Assembly: GCF_011769525.1 (NCBI RefSeq)
Contig: NZ_CP050440.1
Location: 1,365,501-1,429,500, forward strand
Direction of reading: 5' to 3'
Length of the DNA: 64,000 nucleotides
DNA from: Tolypothrix sp. PCC 7910
Lineage (GTDB): Bacteria > Cyanobacteriota > Cyanobacteriia > Cyanobacteriales > Nostocaceae
A program made the translations under genes and the position numbers. Position 1 is the first letter of the stretch. Each line of letters begins with the position of its first letter. Positions 17,656 to 28,120 of this stretch are shown in pieces. The notes under the pieces are model-generated. The model had not been told where the DNA came from, ran no database searches, and worked only from the letters and a program-made list of their open reading frames with translations.

Positions 17656-18387
17656 TTTTTACTCCTTAATTTAATAGGGATTTGTTGCAAATTTCGGTTG
17701 CAACTCTCAACTTTTTTGTTGACTTTTACAAGGTAGCTTAATCTTTTCTCCCTAGCCTTCCACCACAGGATATATTAACTATCTATGCTGAAAGAGAGAT
17801 AATATAATCTAAAAATTAGATTGAATTGTGTAGAATTAGCCTATGTATTTAATCTGAATCCATTTTGTAAGAGTGAGACCCATACAATCCTACAGGATGT
17901 ATTTAATTGTTTAAATTAGCAAATTCATAACCATTGTTAACAATTAGAAAATAGTTTTTACACTATAACTGAGAATCTTATATTATGATTTGTCGTACTA
18001 TACTCATATCTTCAAATAGCAATGATAAGTAGGTCGGCGAAATTAAAGATAACTGGCTGAGGCTGTCATTAGTCATTGGTCATTGGTAAGAATTTCAAGC
18101 CTATTTACATTTTTTAACATAGTTTGGTTTATTTCCACTGACTTACTTAGTAGAAAAATTATCAATTTAAAAGTTATATTATTGTGTATGTAGACATCAT
18201 TTATTTGTGTCTAAATATATTGAATATTTATCAATAGGAAACTTATGATGAGTATACTTTCTTGCTAAGGCTGAAAGTTTCTACACTCTATTTGAGGTGC
18301 TAAATTGGCAGACTATTATCGCGTATATGTGTTTATCTTCTAAAGGTGAGGGCATTCTTTCCTAATAAGTCTACATTTAAAATAAAT
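17656..18387. other. AT-rich intergenic region
   Basis: About 0.7 kb without a supported gene. It includes a TTAGTCATTGGTCATTGG-type short tandem repeat near 18068. Confidence 0.35.
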
Positions 18388-18415
18388 AAACCCGGTTCTG
18401 ACAAGAACCGGGTTT
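18388..18415 (-). terminator. Terminator of the GIRPI-repeat gene
   Basis: Perfect 12-bp stem AAACCCGGTTCT (18388-18399) and its complement (18404-18415), 4-nt loop. On the minus strand it ends in a T-rich tract. It lies 28 bp after the stop at 18443. Confidence 0.8.
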
Positions 18416-18442
18416 ATAAAATTATGAAAATGATTGTTATAT

Positions 18443-18913
18443 CTAATCTAGAAAACCCATCAGGTTTTCGGAATTGTCAATCTCATTTGATGCTATCGGA
18501 CGGTTACCGAATGTTGAGTAACTCTCAGAAATTACCAATGAACTTGAGCTAACTGGGCGAATACCAGAGAGATTAATACTTTCAACAACTTGGAATGTAT
18601 TAGCACCAATGGGACGAATACCCATTGCGTTATAGGTTTCAACAACTTCTAATGTACTGGTGCTAATGGGACGCACCCCAGCAATGGAGAGTTTTTCAGC
18701 CACTTCTAAATCACTGGCACCTATGGGACGAATTCCAGATATTGCGAGTGTTCCTGGAGTTTCTTTCTGCACTGGCTGCTCTGTACCTTGTTCGACTTTA
18801 TCTGTATTCAAGCTATTACCCTGATTATTTTCTACTTCCACTGTACTTTCTCCTTTTAGCTTGGCACGCTTTTGCCGAGGACTGACTGTTTTGCCAGTGC
18901 TACTAATGGTCAT
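18443..18913 (-). CDS. Repeat protein with GIRPI-type repeats
   Basis: A 156-residue protein built around five copies of an approximately 20-residue repeat, consensus (S/A)GIRPIgastLeVvEsyn, at about residues 58-145. The copies read SGIRPIGASDLEVAEKL, AGVRPISTSTLEVVETY, MGIRPIGANTFQVVESI, SGIRPVSSSSLVISESY and FGNRPIASNEIDNSENL. The N-terminal 50 residues are charged and low-complexity (TVSPRQKRAKLKGEST, NQGNSLNTDKVEQGTE). No signal peptide or membrane segment. I do not recognise a family with known function. AGGAG precedes the ATG at 18913, and a strong terminator follows. Confidence 0.75.
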   Translation of the reverse strand: MTISSTGKTVSPRQKRAKLKGESTVEVENNQGNSLNTDKVEQGTEQPVQKETPGTLAISGIRPIGASDLEVAEKLSIAGVRPISTSTLEVVETYNAMGIRPIGANTFQVVESINLSGIRPVSSSSLVISESYSTFGNRPIASNEIDNSENLMGFLD

Positions 18914-19161
18914 AACTGAACTCCTACGGTTTGTTAAGTGGTTTTTACAATAATTAAACTGACGTGAATTTTTTTGTATATATGAGAGTTTAACCTTAAA
19001 AAACCAGAGATAAGTATAATTATCTTTAAAAATTACACATAAGTAAATGCTATAAGTAAAAATTTATAAATAAAGATTGCCATATATTCCTTTACCTAAT
19101 CTCATTCCACGAGTGCAGATCTGATCGTTACTATGGGAAAGGGTATTTCCGGCACAACTGT

Positions 19162-21159
19162 ATGACAGAATTTAGTCTGCAAGCTCCCTTTAGTCCGACA
19201 GGCGATCAACCACAAGCGATCGCACAACTAGCAGCCAGTATCAAAGCTGGGAATCGTTACCAAACCTTACTGGGTGCTACGGGAACCGGTAAGACATATT
19301 CAGTAGCAGCAGTGATTGAGAAAGTTGGTAGGCCTACCTTGGTGCTGGCGCATAACAAAACTTTGGCTGCACAACTTTGTAACGAATTGCGGGAATTCTT
19401 TCCCAATAATGCCGTTGAATATTTTGTTAGTTACTACGATTATTATCAGCCGGAAGCGTACATTCCCGTAACCGATACTTATATTGAGAAAACAGCTTCC
19501 ATTAATGATGAAATAGATATGTTGCGGCACTCAGCAACGCGATCGCTTTTTGAACGTCGTGATGTGATTGTAGTTGCTTCCATTAGCTGCATCTACGGTT
19601 TGGGAATGCCAGCTGAATATTTCAAAGCTGCTATACCCCTACAAATTGGGATGGAAGTCAACCAACGCCAGATTTTGCGAGACTTAGCATCTGTGCAGTA
19701 TAGCCGCAACGATTTAGAAATGGGTCGCGGAAAATTTCGCGTCCGGGGAGATGTCTTAGAAATTGGCCCAGCCTACGAAGACCGGATTATTCGGGTAGAA
19801 TTTTTTGGCGATGAAATTGATGCAATTCGCTATATTGACCCCGTAACAGGTGAAATTATTAATAGCCTGCAAGCCGTCAATATCTACCCCGCACGTCACT
19901 TTGTTACCCCAGAAGAACGTTTAGGAGTAGCTTGTGATGATATTGCGGCTGAACTGAAACAACGCAAAGCTGAATTAGAGGAAGCAGGGAAATTATTAGA
20001 AGCGCAACGTATAGATCAGCGCACCCGCTATGATTTAGAAATGTTGCGTGAAGTTGGTTACTGTAACGGCGTAGAAAACTATTCGCGTCACCTTGCGGGT
20101 AGACAAGCAGGGGAACCACCAGAATGTTTAATTGATTATTTTCCTAAAGATTGGCTGTTAGTTATTGATGAATCTCATGTGACAGTACCGCAAATTCGCG
20201 GGATGTATAACGGCGACCAAGCTAGGAAGAAAGTGTTAATTGAACATGGATTTCGGCTTCCCAGCGCTGCTGATAACCGTCCATTAAAAGCAGAAGAATT
20301 CTGGGAAAAGGTAAATCAGTGCATTTTCGTTTCTGCTACCCCAGGAACTTGGGAATTAGAAATTTCTGATAGCAATATAGTTGAGCAAGTAATTCGACCC
20401 ACGGGTGTTATTGATCCAGAAATTTTCGTGCGTCCTACGGAAGGTCAAATTGATGATTTATTAGGAGAGATTAAAGACAGAGTTGACCGCCACGAAAGAG
20501 TTTTAGTAACCACTTTAACTAAGCGAATGGCGGAAGATTTAACAGAATATTTAGAAGATAACGGCATTCGTGTCCGCTATTTGCATTCAGAAATCAATTC
20601 TATTGAACGGATTGAAATTTTACAAGATTTGCGATCAGGTAAGTTTGATGTCTTAGTGGGAGTCAACTTATTGCGGGAAGGTTTGGATTTACCAGAAGTT
20701 TCCCTCGTCGCCATCATGGATGCAGATAAAGAAGGATTTTTGCGCGCTGAACGTTCTTTAATTCAAACAATTGGTAGAGCTGCACGTCATATTAAGGGAC
20801 AGGCAATCATGTATGCTGATAACCTTACAGATAGCATGATTAAAGCCATTGAAGAAACAGACAGAAGGCGGGCAATTCAAACGGCTTATAACAAAATGCA
20901 TGGGATTACACCTCAGCCAATTGTGAAAAAATCAAGTAACGCGATTTTGTCATTTTTAGATGTTTCTCGACGGTTAAATGCTACAGATTTAAAAGTAGTA
21001 GACGAACATATCGATGAACTACCGCTAGAAGAAATTCCCGACTTAATTGCTAAACTCGAAGCGCAGATGAAAGAAGCCGCGAAAAAACTAGAATTTGAGG
21101 AGGCTGCAAACTTGCGCGATCGCATTAAGCACCTGCGGGATAAAATGCTGGGACATTAG
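19162..21159 (+). CDS. uvrB: Excinuclease ABC subunit B
   Basis: A 665-residue UvrB, the usual length. It is the damage-verifying helicase-like subunit of nucleotide excision repair, loaded by UvrA and pairing with UvrC. Motifs: Walker [11 protein letters not shown] (about 39-48), the beta-hairpin [16 protein letters not shown] box LLVIDESHV, motif [12 protein letters not shown], motif [13 protein letters not shown], and a C-terminal UVR domain ([24 protein letters not shown]) that contacts UvrC. The gene stands alone. Confidence 0.98.
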   Translation: MTEFSLQAPFSPTGDQPQAIAQLAASIKAGNRYQTLLGATGTGKTYSVAAVIEKVGRPTLVLAHNKTLAAQLCNELREFFPNNAVEYFVSYYDYYQPEAYIPVTDTYIEKTASINDEIDMLRHSATRSLFERRDVIVVASISCIYGLGMPAEYFKAAIPLQIGMEVNQRQILRDLASVQYSRNDLEMGRGKFRVRGDVLEIGPAYEDRIIRVEFFGDEIDAIRYIDPVTGEIINSLQAVNIYPARHFVTPEERLGVACDDIAAELKQRKAELEEAGKLLEAQRIDQRTRYDLEMLREVGYCNGVENYSRHLAGRQAGEPPECLIDYFPKDWLLVIDESHVTVPQIRGMYNGDQARKKVLIEHGFRLPSAADNRPLKAEEFWEKVNQCIFVSATPGTWELEISDSNIVEQVIRPTGVIDPEIFVRPTEGQIDDLLGEIKDRVDRHERVLVTTLTKRMAEDLTEYLEDNGIRVRYLHSEINSIERIEILQDLRSGKFDVLVGVNLLREGLDLPEVSLVAIMDADKEGFLRAERSLIQTIGRAARHIKGQAIMYADNLTDSMIKAIEETDRRRAIQTAYNKMHGITPQPIVKKSSNAILSFLDVSRRLNATDLKVVDEHIDELPLEEIPDLIAKLEAQMKEAAKKLEFEEAANLRDRIKHLRDKMLGH

Positions 21160-21636
21160 TAGTTAGAGATTCAGGATAGCGATTAAGCGCAAGCTCTTTT
21201 TTCGCTATCCTAGTAGGTCATCAAGTTTGAATTGAGGGATAAAGTCGCTTCATCCAATAGCTAGAAATGTCAATTTGCTGCTACTACAGGATTGACCCTG
21301 TTGTTAAACTGAACTCGCTCTACAGCAATGGTTTTGATGGTTGATTGCCTATTCATATTGAATATAAAGCTTTTTTACTTTAAACCTTAAGAATTACATA
21401 AATCCACAAATCTTGCTAAACCTTTGCATACTGGGCATCACGCCCCAAAATTAATTCTTAGGTTGTGTCCTCATAGATAACCTAGCGGTATAACTATATT
21501 TAGTATGCATTGGCACACTTTGTAAACAAATATTGCAAGGCAATGATGGTACTTTATCTGTAGTGCTCGTAGGAGATCCCCAGCCGAATAACAATTTATA
21601 TCAACTATTTTATTATGAATAAATCTAATTAATCAA
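21160..21636. other. Intergenic region upstream of the signalling cluster
   Basis: No gene supported. It should hold the promoter for the gene at 21637. Confidence 0.35.
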
Positions 21637-23874
21637 ATGACCTATCAACCAGAACCAATAGATACTTCAAAAGTAACCATCAATAGCAAACACCTGAAAT
21701 TGACTGAATTACTAGCCAAAAATACACATGAAATCTGGGCACAGCAGCGCATAGATGAAGGCTGGAAATTTGGCCCACAACGAGACGATATTCGCAAAGA
21801 ACATCCTGGGCTAGTTCCCTATGAAGAATTATCAGAATCAGAGAAACAATACGATCGCAATACAGCCCTAGGAGTTATTAAGGTACTCTTAGCATTAGGC
21901 TACCGCCTTGAAGGAGAAGGAACTCCCTTCCCAGATGAGCAACAAGAGCAACAATTAGCTTTAATGCTAAAAAATCTCAAAGACTCATCAGAATTAAATT
22001 TGAGTTCTTTATTGGCGATTGGCAGAGAGACAATTAAGATTAGGCCTCATTCACCGGATATTTATATTGTTTTAGGAGAAACAATTCTCCAATTAGGCGA
22101 ACCTTTAATGGCTTATGATGTCCTTACCGAAGGACTGAAACACTGGGAAAATAATAATAGATTAAAGCAACTTTTAGCTTTGGCGCTGGCGCGGAGTGGT
22201 GCAACTTTACGGGCTAATTCGCTGCTATTAGAACTGGTAGAAGCAGGAGCATCAGATAGAGAAACTATCTCTATTCTCGCTCGGACTCATAAAGACCTTT
22301 ACTTGCAAGCAACTAGCCCAAAAGAAAAACAACGCCAACTGGAATTAGCAGCCCAAAGATATCAACAAGCCTATCAATTAACTAGTAGTTACTATCCCGG
22401 AATAAATGCTGCTACTATGACTTTATTAAAGGGAGAAGAAGTGATAGCCAGAGAAATCGCAACTCAGGTGCGAGAGCAATGTCTACAACAACCAGAAAAA
22501 GATTATTGGCTATTAGCAACCTTGGGTGAAGCATCCCTAATTTTACAAGATTGGTCAGCAGCTGAAGAATGGTATAAACGAGCAGTAGAAATCGGGAAAG
22601 GATGCTTTGGGGATATTAGTTCCACCCGCCGTAATGCAAAACTCTTGCTTGAGTATTTAGAAGGGAATATCCAACGCCTTGGAGAATGGTTTCAACTTCC
22701 CCGTGCAGTTGTCTTTAGCGGACACATGATTGATCGTCCAGGAAGAACAGTCCCCAGGTTTCCCCTAGAATTGGAAGGACAAGTTTATCAAGCTATCAAA
22801 GAACGCCTTTCAAACCTCGATGCCAAAATAGGATATGCTTCTGCTGCTTGTGGTGCCGATATTTTGTTTTTAGAAGCTATCAAAGAACTCAACGGCGAGA
22901 TTCATATTGTTCTACCTTACGCTCAAGAAGAATTTATTCAAAATTCAGTTGATATTATTCCTAATAGTAACTGGAAGCAAAGATACGAAAATTTAATAGC
23001 CAAAGCTCATGAAATTATCATTTGCTCCAATCATAATTTAGAAAACAGTAATATTTTGTATGAATATGCTAACCGTGTTGTACATGGATTAGGCAAAATG
23101 CGCGCCGAATTGCTGGATACAGAACTAATGCATCTTGCAGTTTGGGATGGTCAACCAGGTGATGGGGCTGGTGGTACAGCTTGGACAATTCAAACATGGC
23201 AAGCATGGGGCTATGACGTAGAAATCATCAACCTGGAATTGATGAAACAAGCATCTATGACGAATAACGTTTTATCTAACGATTGCCAAGCACAAATAAA
23301 CATTAATCAGCATTCAAGCAATGATAGAGAATGTAGGGAAGTGATGGCACTTTTGTTTGCTGATGTTGTCAAATATTCAACCCTAAAAGAAGACCAAATT
23401 CCGCGATATGTAGAATATTTTCTTGGTGCGGTTGCTGAACTAGAAGCGAAATCAAATTACACGCCGTTAGTAAAAAATACTTGGGGAGATGCCCTATATT
23501 ATGTCTTTCCTAGTGTGACTGATGCTGGCAACTTTGCTCTTGATTTATGCGATATCATTCAACAGACTAACTGGTTAGAAAAAGGTCTGCCAGAAAATCT
23601 GAATTTGCGGATCTCATTACATGCTGGCCCAGTTTACCAATATGTAAACCCAGTGACTAAAGATACTAGTTATATTGGCACTCATGTCAGTTATGCTGCC
23701 AGAATTGAACCGATAACTCCGCCAGGCAAAGTTTATGGCAGTCAAGCGTTTGCCGCACTAGCTTGCAGTCTAGGGGTTCAGGATTTTAGTTGTGATTATG
23801 TAGGACAGATCCCTTTCGCTAAAGGATACGGTACATTTCCCACTTACCATATACACCGACAAACAAGTTGCTGA
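21637..23874 (+). CDS. RyR-TPR-SLOG-like protein with C-terminal class III nucleotide cyclase domain
   Basis: A 745-residue multidomain protein. Residues about 25-95 match the RyR domain (HEIWAQQRIDEGWKFGPQRD, then YDRNTALGVIKVLLALGY). Residues 110-345 are TPR-like helices of the TRAFs-binding (DUF4071) type. Residues 355-535 form an alpha/beta module (RAVVFSGHMIDRPGR, IGYASAACGADILFLEAI, IHIVLPYAQEEF) that resembles SLOG/LOG-like nucleotide-binding folds. Residues 568-740 are a class III cyclase homology domain with both metal Asp positions (LFADVVKYS Asp576, NTWGDALYY Asp618) and the LRISLHAGPV strand. It probably makes a cyclic nucleotide after sensing a ligand through the RyR and SLOG-like parts. 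Which nucleotide is unknown. A TIR-WD40 gene follows 89 bp later on the same strand. Confidence 0.82.
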   Translation: MTYQPEPIDTSKVTINSKHLKLTELLAKNTHEIWAQQRIDEGWKFGPQRDDIRKEHPGLVPYEELSESEKQYDRNTALGVIKVLLALGYRLEGEGTPFPDEQQEQQLALMLKNLKDSSELNLSSLLAIGRETIKIRPHSPDIYIVLGETILQLGEPLMAYDVLTEGLKHWENNNRLKQLLALALARSGATLRANSLLLELVEAGASDRETISILARTHKDLYLQATSPKEKQRQLELAAQRYQQAYQLTSSYYPGINAATMTLLKGEEVIAREIATQVREQCLQQPEKDYWLLATLGEASLILQDWSAAEEWYKRAVEIGKGCFGDISSTRRNAKLLLEYLEGNIQRLGEWFQLPRAVVFSGHMIDRPGRTVPRFPLELEGQVYQAIKERLSNLDAKIGYASAACGADILFLEAIKELNGEIHIVLPYAQEEFIQNSVDIIPNSNWKQRYENLIAKAHEIIICSNHNLENSNILYEYANRVVHGLGKMRAELLDTELMHLAVWDGQPGDGAGGTAWTIQTWQAWGYDVEIINLELMKQASMTNNVLSNDCQAQININQHSSNDRECREVMALLFADVVKYSTLKEDQIPRYVEYFLGAVAELEAKSNYTPLVKNTWGDALYYVFPSVTDAGNFALDLCDIIQQTNWLEKGLPENLNLRISLHAGPVYQYVNPVTKDTSYIGTHVSYAARIEPITPPGKVYGSQAFAALACSLGVQDFSCDYVGQIPFAKGYGTFPTYHIHRQTSC

Positions 23875-23963
23875 TACATCACATTAATTTGATTAAAAAT
23901 ATAACAGACCTTATAGTAGTTTCACTAAGTCAAACTACACTAGACGCAGACTGAGCAAATCAC

Positions 23964-26900
23964 ATGACAGACGTTTTTATCTCCTATTCGCGCCGGGACA
24001 AAGAATTCGTCGTTACTCTCCAAAACGCACTCAAAGCTCAGAATCGTGAAACTTGGGTTGACTGGAAAGATATTCCTTTAACTGCTGATTGGTGGGCAGA
24101 AATTGAAGCGGGGATTGAAGCAACAAACACCTTTGTCTTTATAATTAGCCCAGATTCGGTTGTCTCTAAAGTCTGCAATCAAGAGATTGAACACGCAGTT
24201 AAAAATAATAAGCGCCTTGTGCCAATTGTGCGGCGAGAAGACTTCGACATGGAACAGGTTAATCCTGCACTTTCTAAGCACAACTGGCTATTCTTTCGGG
24301 AACAAGATGATTTCGACACTGTTTTTCCCCAGCTAATTCAAGCAATTGATACTAATTTAGAATATGTGCGTGGGCATACGCGCTTGCTGATTCGGGCGCT
24401 GGAGTGGGAGAACAAGGGACGTAACGATAGCTTTTTGCTACGTGGAACAGATTTAGACGCAGCAGAGCAATGGCTTGTTTCTAGTAATGCTCAACAACCC
24501 CAACCTACAGAACAGCAGAAGAACTATATTAGTAAAAGTCGCGAAGCTGAAGCAGCACATCAAAGATTGATGAAAGCTGGACAGCAGGCAAGGCAGATGG
24601 TTCGCCTTGGCTCTGGTGTGCTGGGTGTGATGCTGGTACTAGCAGCAATAGTTGGAGTCTGGGCTAACAAAACTATTCAAGAAGCACAAGAAGGCACAAG
24701 GCTAGAGCGAGAGGGAGCAGAAGCTTTACAGCAGTTTGAGGTGCAATCAATAGAAGCCTTACTCACAGCTATGAGCGCAGGGCAAGGGTTACAGTCACTG
24801 GTAAAGGATGGTCGCCCTTTAGAACAATATCCCGCAACCAGCCCCATATTGGCTTTGCAAATTATTCTTGATAATATCCAAGAACGGACACAGCTTACAG
24901 GGCATCAGGGTTGGGTTAGTAATGCCAGTTTTAGCCTAGATAGCAAGTACATTATTACTGCCTCAGATGATACTACAACCAGAGTGTGGGACACTTCAGG
25001 CAAACAGTCGATGGAATTCAAAGGTCATCAGGATGAGCATTGGTTCACAAATGCCAGTTTTAGTCCGGATAGTAAACTGTTTGTCACTACCTATTTGGGT
25101 AGCACAGCTAAGGTATGGAAAATTTCAAGTAAGCAGTTGGTGGAACTCAAAGGTCATCAAGGTACGATCCATAGTGCCAAATTTAGCCCGGATAGCAAAC
25201 TCATTGTCACTGCCTCAAGTGACAGAACAGCTAGGGTATGGGAGATTTCAGGTAAGCAGTTGGTGGAACTCAAAGGTCATCAAGGTACGGTCTATAGTGC
25301 CAAATTTAGCCCGGATAGCAAACTCATTGTTACTGCCTCATTTGACAAAACAGCTAAGGTGTGGAATACATCAGGCAAACTTTTGGCGGAACTTAAAGGT
25401 CATCAGGGTATAGTCTACAGTGTCAATTTTAGCTCGGATAGCAAATTCATTGTTACTGCCTCATTTGACAAAACAGCTAGGGTTTGGAACACCTCAGGCA
25501 AACTATTAGCGGAACTTAAAGGTCATCAAGGTAAAGTCAACAATGCCAGTTTCAGCCCAGATGGCAAACTCATTGTTACTACCAGTAATGAAGAAACAGC
25601 TAGGGTTTGGAACACCTCAGGCAAACTGTTAGCGGAACTTAAAGGTCATCAAGGTGTAGTCAACAATGCCAGTTTTAGCCCAGATAGCAAATTCATTGTC
25701 ACTGCCTCAAATGACAAAACATCCAGGGTGTGGGACACAACGGGTAAGCTGTTGGCCCAACTCAAAGGTCATCAAAGTGCGGTCAACAATGCCAGTTTTA
25801 GCCCAGATAGCAAACTCATTGTTACTGCTAGTGATGACGATACAGCTAGGGTGTGGGACATTGCAAGTAGGTTGCTACCTGAACTCAAAGTTCATCAAAG
25901 TGCGGTCAGTAAAGCCAGTTTTAGCCCGGATAGCAAACTCATTCTCACTGCCTCAGAAGACATGATAGCCAGAGTGTGGGATACATCTGGTAAGCCTGTG
26001 GCAGAACTTAAAGGTCATCAAGGTCTGGTCAACAGTGCCGAACTTAGCCCGGATAGCAAACTCATTATTACTACCTCAAACGACAATATAGCTAGGATCT
26101 GGAACACAACGGGTAAGCTGTTGGCCCAACTTAAAGCTCATCAAGGTGTTGTAGTCAAAAATGCCAGTTTCAGCCCAGATAGCAAACTCATTGTTACTGC
26201 TAGTAATGACAAAACAGCTAGGGTTTGGAGTACCTCAGGCAAGCTTTTGGCGGAACTTAAAGCTCATCAAAATCCAGTCAAAAATGCCAGTTTCAGCCCA
26301 GATAGCAAACTCATTGTTACTGCTAGTGATGAAAAAACAGCTAGGATTTGGAATACCTCAGGCAAGTTGTTGGCGGAACTTAAAGCTCATCAAAATCCAG
26401 TCAAAAATGCCAGTTTCAGCCCAGATAGCAAACTCATTGTTACTGCTAGTGATGAAAAAACAGCTAGGGTTTGGAACACCTCAGGCAAGCTGTTGGCGGA
26501 ACTTAAAGCTCATCAAAGCCCAGTCAACAATGCCAGATTCAGCCGAGATAGCAAACTCATTATTACCACTTCAGCGGATGACACAGCTAGGGTCTGGGAC
26601 ACGACGGGTAAGCTGTTGGCCCAACTCAAAGGTCATCAAGGTGTAGTCAACAATGCCAGTTTTAGGCTATTTAGCAAAAAATTCGTTGCCCATTTTAGCC
26701 CAGATAGCAAGCACATTGTTACTACCGCTTCTGACAATACAGCCAAGGTGTGGGACACGACGGGTAAACTGTTAGCTCAACTCAAAGGTCATCTGAAGTG
26801 GGTCAACAATGCTAGTTTTAGCCCAGATGGCAAACTTATTGTTACTGCTTCAGCGGATAATACAGCCAGGGTGTGGGACACAAGGGGTAGACTGTTAGCC

Positions 26901-27296
26901 CAACTCAAAGGTCATCAGGGTGCGGTCATAAATGCCAGTTTTAGCCCGGATAGCAAATTCATTGTCACTGCCTCAGAGGACAAGACAGCGCGGGTGTGGC
27001 CGGTGGAAAGCTTAGATCAACAATTGGCTCGAGGTTGTGCCTGGCTGCACGATTACCTTGTTACCCATCCCCAAGACTTGGAAAAACTATCAGTATGTCA
27101 AAATCAAGCTATTTTGATGGCAGCAGCGCCATTTCTGATCAGGGAAGGTGAGGAGCAAGCAAGAAAAGGTGATACTCAAGAAGCAATTACTACCTTTCGT
27201 AAAGCTTTGAAGTGGAATCCCAGCTTAAAATTTGACCCAGAGGCAAAAGCAAAGTCATTAGTAGAAGCTGCAAATCAACTTAAAAAGGGTGAGTAG
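23964..27296 (+). CDS. TIR domain - transmembrane - WD40 repeat protein
   Basis: A 1110-residue protein. The TIR domain (residues 1-130) opens MTDVFISYSRRD and has SPDSVVSKVCNQE with Glu74 at the position of the NADase catalytic Glu. One membrane segment lies at about 213-235 (VRLGSGVLGVMLVLAAIVGVWA). About 17 WD40 repeats follow (310-1015), each close to GHQGxVxNASFSPDSKLIVTAS...ARVWdTSGKLLAeLK, and a TPR-like end. The repeats are very similar in DNA, which suggests recent expansion; one near 26660-26740 carries an insertion (RLFSKKFVAH). The layout suggests an inner-membrane protein with TIR and WD40 parts on opposite sides. It likely forms one unit with the upstream cyclase gene, but no cyclic-nucleotide-binding domain is visible. 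Confidence 0.88.
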   Translation: MTDVFISYSRRDKEFVVTLQNALKAQNRETWVDWKDIPLTADWWAEIEAGIEATNTFVFIISPDSVVSKVCNQEIEHAVKNNKRLVPIVRREDFDMEQVNPALSKHNWLFFREQDDFDTVFPQLIQAIDTNLEYVRGHTRLLIRALEWENKGRNDSFLLRGTDLDAAEQWLVSSNAQQPQPTEQQKNYISKSREAEAAHQRLMKAGQQARQMVRLGSGVLGVMLVLAAIVGVWANKTIQEAQEGTRLEREGAEALQQFEVQSIEALLTAMSAGQGLQSLVKDGRPLEQYPATSPILALQIILDNIQERTQLTGHQGWVSNASFSLDSKYIITASDDTTTRVWDTSGKQSMEFKGHQDEHWFTNASFSPDSKLFVTTYLGSTAKVWKISSKQLVELKGHQGTIHSAKFSPDSKLIVTASSDRTARVWEISGKQLVELKGHQGTVYSAKFSPDSKLIVTASFDKTAKVWNTSGKLLAELKGHQGIVYSVNFSSDSKFIVTASFDKTARVWNTSGKLLAELKGHQGKVNNASFSPDGKLIVTTSNEETARVWNTSGKLLAELKGHQGVVNNASFSPDSKFIVTASNDKTSRVWDTTGKLLAQLKGHQSAVNNASFSPDSKLIVTASDDDTARVWDIASRLLPELKVHQSAVSKASFSPDSKLILTASEDMIARVWDTSGKPVAELKGHQGLVNSAELSPDSKLIITTSNDNIARIWNTTGKLLAQLKAHQGVVVKNASFSPDSKLIVTASNDKTARVWSTSGKLLAELKAHQNPVKNASFSPDSKLIVTASDEKTARIWNTSGKLLAELKAHQNPVKNASFSPDSKLIVTASDEKTARVWNTSGKLLAELKAHQSPVNNARFSRDSKLIITTSADDTARVWDTTGKLLAQLKGHQGVVNNASFRLFSKKFVAHFSPDSKHIVTTASDNTAKVWDTTGKLLAQLKGHLKWVNNASFSPDGKLIVTASADNTARVWDTRGRLLAQLKGHQGAVINASFSPDSKFIVTASEDKTARVWPVESLDQQLARGCAWLHDYLVTHPQDLEKLSVCQNQAILMAAAPFLIREGEEQARKGDTQEAITTFRKALKWNPSLKFDPEAKAKSLVEAANQLKKGE

Positions 27297-27425
27297 GTAG
27301 CACAGGTAGGCAATATTGATGCTGTTTTTCAAAGTGCAAAATTGGTGGATATAAAAATTGCGATCGCAGATTTTTAGCGCCAAGTTCAGTTTGAAACCGA
27401 AGCCAATCCTAATAATTAGATGATT

Positions 27426-28064
27426 TTAAGACCATTGTCGCAGGGTTTTATGTACCTGCGCTAAGTACCACATATAATCATCAATTTTATAATTATTAGC
27501 AGCTTTAACTATATATTCCTGAGCCAATTCTAAATTATTTTCAGCTTCGTAATATAGTCCTAAGTAAAGATGGCTGTAAAAATTACCTTTTACACCTTCA
27601 GATTGACCAACATCTAAAACATCATCAGTTGTACAATTCCCCGCATATAAATCGTATACACTCCGCATAATTTGCCGGGGGTCATTTCTTACAGTTAATA
27701 GCGAATTACGCGCTTTCTCTACGCCATCAATGCGAGCTATGCAGAGATATCGCCATACTGTCTCTTCTACATCTTGAGCATTAACTGTCAAGTCAATCTC
27801 AAATTGTTCAGCACCTTCAGCAAACTTCTCTGCATAGTAATAAGATAATCCACGCTGCCATAAATATGGTTTAAGGCGTGGATCTATTTTTTCTGCTGTA
27901 TCAAAATCTTGAATTGATTCATCAATTTTAGCAAGCTGAAAGTTAACCATTCCACGTCTAATGTAAGCATTAGGATTTTGTGGCTGATTACGAATAATAT
28001 CATTCCAACGCTGAAGTTGATTTTCTAGAGAGTTAGCAGCAGAAAACATAATTTTGAACAGCAA
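27426..28064 (-). CDS. TPR protein
   Basis: A 212-residue all-helical protein with TPR signatures: NPNAYIRRGMVNFQLAKIDESIQDFDTAEKIDP, LYLGLYYEAENNLELAQEYIVKAANNY. No signal peptide. It is convergent with the TIR-WD40 gene and lies just downstream of a CHAT gene on the same strand (56 bp). TPR and CHAT proteins often work together as scaffold and protease-like partner, so an operon is likely. The exact partner is unknown. Confidence 0.75.
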   Translation of the reverse strand: MLFKIMFSAANSLENQLQRWNDIIRNQPQNPNAYIRRGMVNFQLAKIDESIQDFDTAEKIDPRLKPYLWQRGLSYYYAEKFAEGAEQFEIDLTVNAQDVEETVWRYLCIARIDGVEKARNSLLTVRNDPRQIMRSVYDLYAGNCTTDDVLDVGQSEGVKGNFYSHLYLGLYYEAENNLELAQEYIVKAANNYKIDDYMWYLAQVHKTLRQWS

Positions 28065-28120
28065 CTTTTTATTTCTGTTTATGAACAGATAATACCATTA
28101 ACTACCCCCTGGTTTTCTCT

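Noticed and set aside
24967-26646. Long alternative-frame open stretches in the WD40 gene
   Set aside because: They are shadows produced by the repeated codon pattern of the real frame.
21637-27296. Calling the cyclase-TIR pair Pycsar outright
   Set aside because: The TIR protein has no visible cyclic-nucleotide-binding domain and the cyclase is a large fusion, unlike described systems.
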